From an uncultured Pelagibacteraceae bacterium (GTDB lineage: Bacteria; Pseudomonadota; Alphaproteobacteria; Pelagibacterales; Pelagibacteraceae), in contig CACKHN010000007.1 in NCBI GenBank assembly GCA_902599995.1, positions 1 to 57,694 on the forward strand: a stretch of DNA of 57,694 bases. Reading direction: 5' to 3'. Each line of letters opens with the position of its first letter. Position 1 is the first letter of the stretch. This document shows, piece by piece, positions 51,391 to 57,694 of the stretch. The notes beneath the pieces were generated by a model, which was not told the DNA's origin, made no database searches, and saw only the letters and a list, made by a program, of their open reading frames with translations. Made by a program: the position numbers and the translations under genes.

Positions 51391-53730
51391 ATGTTGGGCA
51401 TTAGTAAAGAGATAAAATATCCAGGACTTAATATTTTACCACCAGGAGTTGAAAGACATATTATAAATGGTGGTGGTCTTACTGCTGTTCATATTTTCCC
51501 TGACGATGAAATAGAGATAATCAATAGCGAGGGAAATCAAATTTGTGAAATCATTTGTTTCAACAAAGATGGAAAATCTGATGTTGGTATTTTAAACCTT
51601 AAAAATAATAACGATAAAAATTTTATAAGAGATATTTTAAGTAAAAAAGATGAGAGCATCCTGGCAACTAATTATCAACTTAAAAAACTCAATTTAAACA
51701 TTTCAGACTCAAAATCCTCAATAGTATTTGATGTTGATAGTCAAATTAATGAAAAAATAAAATTAAAATCTAAAGACAAGTGTTTTGCAATATTTGCTGC
51801 ACCCGGGCAAGACATGGATATTACAAAACAAAATCCGCCCACTGATTTAATAATTTATATTAAAAGAGCAAATGTTATTGATGACAAAGAATTAAATGTA
51901 ATTCCAAACCCTGTCTTTGAACCCTCTTATGAAGAAAATATAAGTAAAGCAAGCAGCATATCTTATGAAGTTAAGGAAGGTGACTATATTCAAGTTATAA
52001 GTCCAACCGGAAGACAATGTTCAGATTTTGTTGCATTTGACACAAGAAAATTAGAAAAAGGAATTGAGAAAGGATTAGATTGGCAAACAACTAGGACTTT
52101 TATGGGCCATACATTTCCAGGACCAGGATTATTTTCAAAATTTTATGATACTGACCATGAGCCTTTAGTGGAAGTAATAAGAGATACTGTTGGCAAACAT
52201 GATACTTTTAATCTTGCTTGCACTTCAAAGTACTATGAAGATGCTGGTTATTTTGGTCATGCAAATTGCTCTGATAATCTTACAGAGAGTATGTCTAAGT
52301 ACGGTCTTCAGAAACAAAAAGGTTGGCATGCAATCAATTTATTTTTCAATACATCTGAAGGTGGATTAAACTCCGTAATTTCAGATGAGTCATATTCTCG
52401 TCCAGGTGATTATGTTATGTTTAGAGCATTAAAAGATTTAACTATTGGAACAACAGCATGTCCTAGTGATATTGATCCTTGTAATTCGTGGAATCCAACT
52501 AATATTTTTGTTAGAACATATGATAAAAAAAAAGAATTTACTAAATCATTTGCATTTAGAATGAAAACAGACTCTGAAAAAAAACTTACGAGAAATTCTG
52601 GCTTTTATGAGAGAACTTCAAAACTAACAAGAAACTTTATAGATGCTAGAGGTTTTTGGCTTCCAAATGATTATACAAAACATGGGCTTGTTAATGAGTA
52701 CAACGCTTGTAGAAATGATGCAGTTTTAATTGATTTATCTTCATTAAGAAAATTCGAAATTATCGGTCCTGATGCTGAAGAATTATTAAATTATACACTT
52801 ACAAGAAACATTAAGAAATTATCGGTAGGTCAAGTTGTATATTCTGCAATGTGCTACGAAAATGGAATGATGTTTGATGATGGTACTCTTTTAAGATTAA
52901 GCGAGACTGGTTTTAGATGGATTTGTGGAGATGAATATGGAGGTGAATGGTTAAAAGAAATTGCAAAAAAGAAAAATTTCAATGCAAATATAAAAAATTC
53001 AACAGACCAAATAAGTAACGTTTCATTACAAGGTCCAAAAAGTAGAGAGATTTTAAAAAAGATAATTTTTACACCTCCAACCCAACCTTCAATAGATGAA
53101 CTTGGTTGGTTTAGATTTAGTATTTGTAGAATAGAAGAGTTGCAAGGAATACCGTTAATTATTTCTAGAACTGGTTATACTGGCGAGCTAGGTTATGAAA
53201 TATGGTGTCACCCTAAACATGCTACTGAGGTCTGGGACAAATTAATGGATGCAGGAAAACAAGATGGTTTGATCCCTGCAGGATTTGGAGCTTTAGACAA
53301 ACTTAGAATTGAAGCAGGATTAATTTTATTTGGTAATGAGTTTGATGGTCAACAAGATCCATTTGAAGCAGGTATTGGATTTGCAGTTCCTTTAAAAACA
53401 AAAACGGATGATTTTGTCGGTAAAGATGAATTACTAAAAAGAAAAAATAATCCTCAAAAGAAACTTGTTGGGCTTGAGTTAGATGGTAAAGAAATTGCAG
53501 GTCATGGTGACTGTGTTCATATTGGTAGATCTCAAATTGGAGTAATTACAAGTGGATGTCTATCCTCAACATTAAATAAAAATATAGCTTTGTGTAGAAT
53601 GGATATTCAATATACAGAAATTGGAACAGAAGTTGAAGTAGGAAAAATTGATGGTCATCAAAAAAGAATAAGCGCAAAAGTAGTTGGATTTCCTTTTTAC
53701 GATCCTACCAAGTCCAGAGTAAAGTCATAA
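51391..53730 (+). CDS. tdm: Trimethylamine N-oxide demethylase
   Basis: A 779-residue two-part enzyme from the ATG at 51391 (an in-frame TTG lies two codons earlier). The N-terminal DUF1989-type domain carries Cys277, His290 and Cys293 (C-x12-H-x2-C) and Cys357, 64 residues later, the spacing of the zinc site I recall for characterised Tdm. The C-terminal half, from about residue 415, is a GcvT tetrahydrofolate domain (RKFEIIGPDAEELLNYTLTR, SRTGYTGELGYEIW). Tdm splits TMAO into dimethylamine and formaldehyde, the latter captured by THF. It faces the TMAO/betaine binding protein and is followed after five bases by a winged-helix gene. Confidence 0.94.
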   Translation: MLGISKEIKYPGLNILPPGVERHIINGGGLTAVHIFPDDEIEIINSEGNQICEIICFNKDGKSDVGILNLKNNNDKNFIRDILSKKDESILATNYQLKKLNLNISDSKSSIVFDVDSQINEKIKLKSKDKCFAIFAAPGQDMDITKQNPPTDLIIYIKRANVIDDKELNVIPNPVFEPSYEENISKASSISYEVKEGDYIQVISPTGRQCSDFVAFDTRKLEKGIEKGLDWQTTRTFMGHTFPGPGLFSKFYDTDHEPLVEVIRDTVGKHDTFNLACTSKYYEDAGYFGHANCSDNLTESMSKYGLQKQKGWHAINLFFNTSEGGLNSVISDESYSRPGDYVMFRALKDLTIGTTACPSDIDPCNSWNPTNIFVRTYDKKKEFTKSFAFRMKTDSEKKLTRNSGFYERTSKLTRNFIDARGFWLPNDYTKHGLVNEYNACRNDAVLIDLSSLRKFEIIGPDAEELLNYTLTRNIKKLSVGQVVYSAMCYENGMMFDDGTLLRLSETGFRWICGDEYGGEWLKEIAKKKNFNANIKNSTDQISNVSLQGPKSREILKKIIFTPPTQPSIDELGWFRFSICRIEELQGIPLIISRTGYTGELGYEIWCHPKHATEVWDKLMDAGKQDGLIPAGFGALDKLRIEAGLILFGNEFDGQQDPFEAGIGFAVPLKTKTDDFVGKDELLKRKNNPQKKLVGLELDGKEIAGHGDCVHIGRSQIGVITSGCLSSTLNKNIALCRMDIQYTEIGTEVEVGKIDGHQKRISAKVVGFPFYDPTKSRVKS

Positions 53731-53735
53731 ATTAA

Positions 53736-54086
53736 ATGCCAAAAAATAAAAAAACTCTTTTAAATTTTTGGGAAGATCAAATGAGACAATCTCATACGTC
53801 GAGTAACTATTTTTTTAGAAAGTCACCTTCTCATTATCATATGATGTTATTAGTAATGTCTTCATACAAAGAAAATAGGAAATTATCTGTTGAACAGCTA
53901 AAAACTAAACTATTTAAAACATCTAGGCCAAAATCAGCTTTAATTATTAATGAAGCTTGCGAAAAAGGATTCTTTCATTTGGAAAAGACTTCAAAAGATC
54001 AAAGAATAAAGAATATTAGACCAAGCGACTCTTTTATTAAAGAGTTTAATGAATATTTAACTACTCTTAAAAATATAAGCTATTAA
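53736..54086 (+). CDS. Small winged-helix (MarR-like) protein
   Basis: A 116-residue protein whose layout fits a MarR-type DNA-binding domain: MLLVMSSYKENRKLSVEQLKTKLF resembles the helix before the recognition region, TSRPKSALIINEACEKGFFHLEKTSKDQRIKNIRPSDSFIKEFNEYL resembles recognition helix, wing (KTSKDQRIKNI) and C-terminal helix. The N-terminus NFWEDQMRQSHTSSNYFFRKSPSHYHMM is rich in aromatic and His residues. It lies five bases after tdm and before a hairpin, so it is likely a local regulator of methylamine genes. DNA binding is inferred. Confidence 0.75.
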   Translation: MPKNKKTLLNFWEDQMRQSHTSSNYFFRKSPSHYHMMLLVMSSYKENRKLSVEQLKTKLFKTSRPKSALIINEACEKGFFHLEKTSKDQRIKNIRPSDSFIKEFNEYLTTLKNISY

Positions 54087-54107
54087 CCACATATTTCAGT
54101 TAAGTTT

Positions 54108-54134
54108 AAAGTGTATATTTTATATATATACTTT
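54108..54134 (+). terminator. Hairpin after the tdm-winged helix unit
   Basis: AAAGTGTATAT (54108-54118) pairs with ATATATACTTT (54124-54134), 11 pairs with one G-T wobble and a five-base loop, running into a short T tract. It lies 21 bases after the winged-helix stop in the 102-base gap before the DAO gene. It may terminate the tdm transcript or serve as an operator. Confidence 0.55.
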
Positions 54135-54188
54135 TTAGTTCTAAAAATAATTATATTAATTCTACTTTGTAAAAACTAAGGTTTTAAT

Positions 54189-55514
54189 ATGTCATTACCC
54201 ACAAAAGCAAAAGTAGTTATTATTGGTGGTGGAATACACGGTTTAAGTACAGCATGGAAACTATCAGAAACGTATAAAAATCCTGGAGACATAGTTGTTA
54301 TAGAAAAAAAAGATACTGCCGCAGGTGCAAGTGGCATTGCATGTGGTGTTGTAAGAAATAATTATTTTCAGCCAGCAATGAGAGAATTAATGGCACATTC
54401 AGTTTCTGTATGGGAAAGTGATCCCAATGCTTTCAAATATAATGCGGTAGGATATTTACAAATTTCGCCTGAGGTTATGCATAAGGACGTAGCTTCAATT
54501 TATGAGCAACAAAAAGCAATTGGTTACGATTCAGAATTTATAGAAGGTGAAAAAGATTGTACTAATTATATGAAAGATATGTTCGATGATTGGCAAGCAA
54601 AAGGTATAACATCTATTTTGCATGAAAAAAAAGGCGGGTACGCATTTAATGTGGATTCTATAAAAGCACTCGAAAAAAAATCAACATCAAATGGTGTGAA
54701 CGTATTTAAAGAAGTTAAGGTAACTGGATTTAAAAGAGGAAGTAATAGTAAAGCTGTAACTGGTGTAGAAACCGATAAAGGCACTATTGAGTGCGAACAA
54801 GTAGTTGTTGGCGCAGGTCCTTGGGTAAGAGATTTCTGGAACATGTTAGAACTTCCAAAGACTGCAAATATAAAAGGTAAAGATGGTAAATTATATACAA
54901 CTGATATGTGGAAATATTGGATGCTGCAAGAAGGTGTTCTAGGTGTTGAGCCAGATTTTTTAAAAATGAACAATGGTAAACAACCCCCTGTTATTCACGT
55001 CGACTCCACCGCTCCGTTATATTCTGATTCAACGAAAAAGTTAATTACTGATAAAATTTGGGGAATATATTACAAACCAGACATTGAAGAACTAGGTGTT
55101 CAGGGTGGGACATCTCCTTACATAGTTGATAAACATTTTGATCAAGTTAATGTTGATCCATACGGTGTGGAGTCACCTGAATACCAAACAACTGAAGCAT
55201 TTAATGATATGTGGTGTTCAGCTCTAGCACATTGTCAAAAAAGATTTGAGGGAAAATCTGGTTTGTATAGAAAAGGACCATCAGGTGGTCTTGGATGTAT
55301 GACACCAGACTCGTTTCCGATCTTTGATAGATTTTTAGAAAATGTTTACATGATCGCTGATGCAAATCATGGATATAAAATGATTGGTGTAGGTGAGCTT
55401 GTTGCAAAAGAAATTCTGGGTACTGAAAGTGATTTATTGAAACCGTTTAGATTCAACCGTTACGAGAAAGGTGAACTTCACCCTACTTCGAACAGTCCGT
55501 TCCCTTGGAGTTAA
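54189..55514 (+). CDS. DAO-family FAD-dependent oxidoreductase (amine oxidase type)
   Basis: A 441-residue flavoprotein with an N-terminal dinucleotide motif VVIIGGGIHGLSTAWKLSE (residues 9-27), a second FAD segment VVVGAGPWVRDFW, and a C-terminal GLGCMTPDSFPIFDRF...ADANHGYKMIGVGELVAKEIL typical of DAO/SoxB-like proteins. It lacks the STWHAAG histidine of DMGDH and the ARHD histidine of SoxB, so it probably binds FAD non-covalently or elsewhere. Position between tdm and gmaS suggests an N-methyl amine substrate, possibly dimethylamine or an N-methyl amino acid. No GcvT domain is attached. Confidence 0.85.
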   Translation: MSLPTKAKVVIIGGGIHGLSTAWKLSETYKNPGDIVVIEKKDTAAGASGIACGVVRNNYFQPAMRELMAHSVSVWESDPNAFKYNAVGYLQISPEVMHKDVASIYEQQKAIGYDSEFIEGEKDCTNYMKDMFDDWQAKGITSILHEKKGGYAFNVDSIKALEKKSTSNGVNVFKEVKVTGFKRGSNSKAVTGVETDKGTIECEQVVVGAGPWVRDFWNMLELPKTANIKGKDGKLYTTDMWKYWMLQEGVLGVEPDFLKMNNGKQPPVIHVDSTAPLYSDSTKKLITDKIWGIYYKPDIEELGVQGGTSPYIVDKHFDQVNVDPYGVESPEYQTTEAFNDMWCSALAHCQKRFEGKSGLYRKGPSGGLGCMTPDSFPIFDRFLENVYMIADANHGYKMIGVGELVAKEILGTESDLLKPFRFNRYEKGELHPTSNSPFPWS

Positions 55515-55582
55515 ACTTCAAGCCTAGACACAAATAAATTTTTCAGCTACGTTTTAGAAAATTATAATTGATTGAGGGAAAA

Positions 55583-57052
55583 ATGACTGATCTAGAAAAA
55601 CATGTAAACCAGCCAGGAAGAGCAAAATTAGTTAAAAATGTAAGAGAAAAAATTAATGAATTGGGAATTACATATATTTACTATCAATTTATCTCTGTTA
55701 CTGGAAGAGTTGTTGGAAAAGGTATACCTGCTGATCATTGGGAAAGGACTGCAGAAAAAGGCTTTCAATTAGTTTATGGAGCAACAGCAAATCTATTTTT
55801 AGATCGTCACAATAACTACATTGGATATGGACCTGAAGCAATGGAGTTGGTTGGAATTCCTGATCCAGAAACTTTTGTTCAATTACCATGGGATAAGAGA
55901 GTTGGAAGAGTATTTGTTACTTGTTTTAGAAATAGAGAAGAGAGAAAAAATCCTGGCGGTCATTTAACTTCTGACTGCAGAGGAAATTTACGAATATTTG
56001 CTGATGAGTTTAAAAAGAAACATGGTCTTGAGTTAAGAGTAGGGACTGAACCAGAAATGATGTGGTTGACAAAAAATGAAGATGGAACACCTACAGGGAA
56101 AGGATTTTCAAAACCTTTCTGCTATCACATAGATCAGTTTGAATCTTTAAGACCTGTTTTTATGAAAGTAATCGAATATGCTAAGGCTATGGGTCTTGAT
56201 ATGATCCAAGGTGACCATGAAGATGCACCAGGTCAATTAGAGCTTAATTGGACATATGATAACGTTTTAAGAAATGCCGATAGGTTATCCACCTACAGGC
56301 AAATTTGTGCACAAGTTGCTAGGGAACATGGTTTAATAGCTTGCTTTATGACCAAACCGTTTATGGGAGTATCAGCAAGTGGATGCCATACAAATATGTC
56401 TCTTTGGAAAGGTGGAAAGATAAAAGTTAACAAACTTGGAAATAAAAAATTACCAGGTGTCGAAGAAGTTTTTAGCTATGTAGAGGGTGGAACCAACACT
56501 TTCATGCCAGATACTAAAGATATGCAGCTACCAGGAAAAGTAGGACTGCAATCAATTGCCGGAATTATGAAACATTTGCCTGCCTTAACTGCGTTAGGAT
56601 CATCAACAGTAAATTCTTATAGAAGACTTTGGGATCAAGGATTTTGGGCGCCTGTTTATGCTGATTGGGGTTACCAAAATAGAACCTGTGGTCTAAGAGT
56701 TTCTGCACCTGGAAGATTTGAATATAGATCTGTGGACTCAATGCACAATCCATACTTATTAGGAGCAGCATTATTGAAAGCTTGTGATGAAGGTATATCA
56801 AAAAAAATGAAACCAGCTGCACCAGAGTCTAGAAACATTTACGAAGCACAAAAAGCTGGTAAAGATGTTAAAAAACTTCCTTTAAGTTTAGGAGAAGCTT
56901 TGGATAGATTGGCAGAGGATGAAGTAATTAAATCTGCAATGCCAGATGAAATGTATAAAGTTTTCCATTGGTATAAAAATGATGAATGGGAAAGATTTTT
57001 AGGTGCAACAACTCAATGGGATCTGGATACTTATCTTGATTGTCTTCCATAG
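55583..57052 (+). CDS. gmaS: Gamma-glutamylmethylamide synthetase
   Basis: A 489-residue glutamine-synthetase-fold ligase. I start it at the ATG at 55583 (MTDLEKHVNQPGRAKL), preceded by GAGGGA; an in-frame TTG at 55568 is less likely. Family motifs are VGTEPEMMWLTK, IQGDHEDAPGQLELNW, VSASGCHTNMSLW and FEYRSVDSMHNPYLLGAAL. In the marine methylamine pathway GmaS joins methylamine to glutamate with ATP. mgsA follows after 25 bases, the standard gmaS-mgs order, which separates it from ordinary GlnA or the related GlnT. It belongs to the methylamine branch that starts with tmm and tdm. Confidence 0.92.
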   Translation: MTDLEKHVNQPGRAKLVKNVREKINELGITYIYYQFISVTGRVVGKGIPADHWERTAEKGFQLVYGATANLFLDRHNNYIGYGPEAMELVGIPDPETFVQLPWDKRVGRVFVTCFRNREERKNPGGHLTSDCRGNLRIFADEFKKKHGLELRVGTEPEMMWLTKNEDGTPTGKGFSKPFCYHIDQFESLRPVFMKVIEYAKAMGLDMIQGDHEDAPGQLELNWTYDNVLRNADRLSTYRQICAQVAREHGLIACFMTKPFMGVSASGCHTNMSLWKGGKIKVNKLGNKKLPGVEEVFSYVEGGTNTFMPDTKDMQLPGKVGLQSIAGIMKHLPALTALGSSTVNSYRRLWDQGFWAPVYADWGYQNRTCGLRVSAPGRFEYRSVDSMHNPYLLGAALLKACDEGISKKMKPAAPESRNIYEAQKAGKDVKKLPLSLGEALDRLAEDEVIKSAMPDEMYKVFHWYKNDEWERFLGATTQWDLDTYLDCLP

Positions 57053-57077
57053 GTCATAAATAAAAGAAGGGTAAAAT

Positions 57078-57694
57078 ATGTGTGGTATAGCAGGTTTAAT
57101 TCATAGAGGTAAATCTTCAAATGTTGGAAGCGAACTTCAAGGTATGCTCCAAGCATTAAAACATAGAGGTGAAGACTCAACAGGTTATGCCTTATATGGA
57201 GATACGGATGGTAAAAATTTTATCATGCGTTTTAAAGTTGGAGAAAATGTTGGAGAAGGTAGTTCCTCAGTTATGGAGGATGTTTCTGTCTATGATGAAA
57301 GAAAAAAAGTTGTTGATCAAACTTTAGCTGATATGGGTGCAAAAATTGTCAAAGAAGAAAGAACACTCCCATACTCTTTAAGGTATGAAATTGATTTTGA
57401 AACTAAAGATCTGCTAGATTTTTCTCAAAGAATTGAAAGTATCCCTGGAGTAGAGATATTGTCTATGGGAAAATCTTTAGAGGTAATCAAAGACTTAGGA
57501 AATGCAAAAATGGTTTGCGACAGATACAGCTTAGATAAACTTGTAGGAACGCATGCTATTGGCCATGCAAGAATGGCAACAGAGTCTGGTGTAGATATTA
57601 AATCAGCTCACCCATTCTGGGGTTATCCTTTTAGTGATGTATCAGTTGTGCATAACGGACAACTTACAAATTATTGGAACAACAGAAGAGTTCT
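57078..57694 (+). CDS. mgsA: N-methylglutamate synthase subunit A (partial, cut by window edge)
   Basis: 205 codons are visible before the window ends. The protein starts MCGIAGLIHRGKS with the Cys2 nucleophile of class II amidotransferases, followed by ALKHRGEDSTGYALYG, GTHAIGHARMATES and AHPFWGYPFSDVSVVHNGQLTNYW, which form the glutamine-binding site and ammonia-channel side of this fold. In N-methylglutamate synthase (MgsABC) this subunit, related to the glutamate synthase amidotransferase domain, handles the gamma-glutamylmethylamide amide. An AAGAAGG site lies seven bases before the ATG. mgsBC and mgdABCD are expected beyond the edge. Confidence 0.88.
   Translation, partial: MCGIAGLIHRGKSSNVGSELQGMLQALKHRGEDSTGYALYGDTDGKNFIMRFKVGENVGEGSSSVMEDVSVYDERKKVVDQTLADMGAKIVKEERTLPYSLRYEIDFETKDLLDFSQRIESIPGVEILSMGKSLEVIKDLGNAKMVCDRYSLDKLVGTHAIGHARMATESGVDIKSAHPFWGYPFSDVSVVHNGQLTNYWNNRRV

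Noticed and set aside
54566..54973. 135-residue open frame on the minus strand
   Set aside because: It is antisense to the DAO oxidoreductase, whose motifs are unambiguous, and its translation is a low-complexity shadow without recognisable domains.
1..57694. tRNA, rRNA, CRISPR array, IS element, integrase or phage genes
   Set aside because: None seen on reading the intergenic spaces and gene products; spacers are too short and no repeats of the needed kind appear.

Overview
The window is strongly AT-rich, with almost no intergenic space, dozens of 1-8 base gene overlaps (many of the TAATG type) and a gene set centred on methylated osmolytes and one-carbon metabolism. This points to a streamlined marine alphaproteobacterium of the SAR11 / Candidatus Pelagibacter group. 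No rRNA, tRNA, IS element, integrase, phage gene or CRISPR array was seen. No gene-free stretch exceeds 150 bases. The assignment to SAR11 is an inference from gene content and style, not from a marker gene.

Layout. 1-2.4 kb (minus): folE, an AcuI-type acryloyl-CoA reductase and a LysR regulator cut by the window edge. 2.5-3.4 kb (plus): hisI and a DUF2237 protein. 3.4-15.9 kb (minus): a long run of co-oriented genes. It starts with a Rieske oxygenase, a methyltransferase, a CysC-like kinase, a small nucleotidyltransferase, a crotonase without the usual catalytic glutamates, a small membrane protein, a CoA-binding protein and a folate/biopterin-type transporter. It continues with a flavodoxin-fold reductase and a DUF4864 protein, and ends with dimethylglycine dehydrogenase, EtfB, EtfA and ETF-ubiquinone oxidoreductase. 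16.0-18.8 kb (plus): a short MetF, a DmdA/LigM-like demethylase, a 36-residue membrane protein and a YIP1 protein. 18.8-22.2 kb (minus): an M19-like protein, a 553-residue unknown, a DUF3726 protein and a 55-residue zinc-ribbon-like protein. 22.3-27.2 kb: purE, purK, an acetyltransferase, a cold-shock protein, an aspartate/glutamate racemase family protein, an unknown, a lipoprotein and a DMT exporter. 27.2-34.1 kb: soxBDAG (minus) and fhs (plus). 34.1-37.5 kb: a class I amidotransferase, an iron alcohol dehydrogenase and trimethylamine monooxygenase tmm. 37.5-51.3 kb (minus): a glycine betaine/TMAO-type ABC transporter, with a MORN protein and a membrane-anchored unknown between its binding protein and its ATPase, then a complete glycerol operon (glpK, glpV, glpS, glpT, glpP, glpQ, glpU and a GpsA-like dehydrogenase). 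51.4-57.7 kb (plus): TMAO demethylase tdm, a winged-helix protein, a DAO-family oxidoreductase, gmaS and the start of mgsA.

How the genes work together. Two routes burn methyl groups for energy and nitrogen. In the first, dimethylglycine is oxidised to sarcosine (DMGDH with ETF and ETF-QO) and sarcosine to glycine (SoxBDAG). In the second, trimethylamine goes to TMAO (Tmm), then dimethylamine (Tdm), and methylamine is captured as gamma-glutamylmethylamide (GmaS) and N-methylglutamate (MgsA onward). Four proteins carry a GcvT-type tetrahydrofolate domain (DMGDH, SoxA, Tdm and the DmdA/LigM-like protein). FolE feeds folate synthesis, MetF interconverts methyl- and methylene-folate, and Fhs can recover ATP from formyl-folate. 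The known dimethylamine monooxygenase genes are not in the window; the DAO protein between tdm and gmaS is the obvious candidate to examine for that step.

Least explained parts: the M19-like/553-residue/DUF3726/zinc-ribbon operon, the CysC-like kinase plus nucleotidyltransferase pair, the MetF plus DmdA/LigM-like pair, and the MORN/membrane-protein insertion in the transporter locus.
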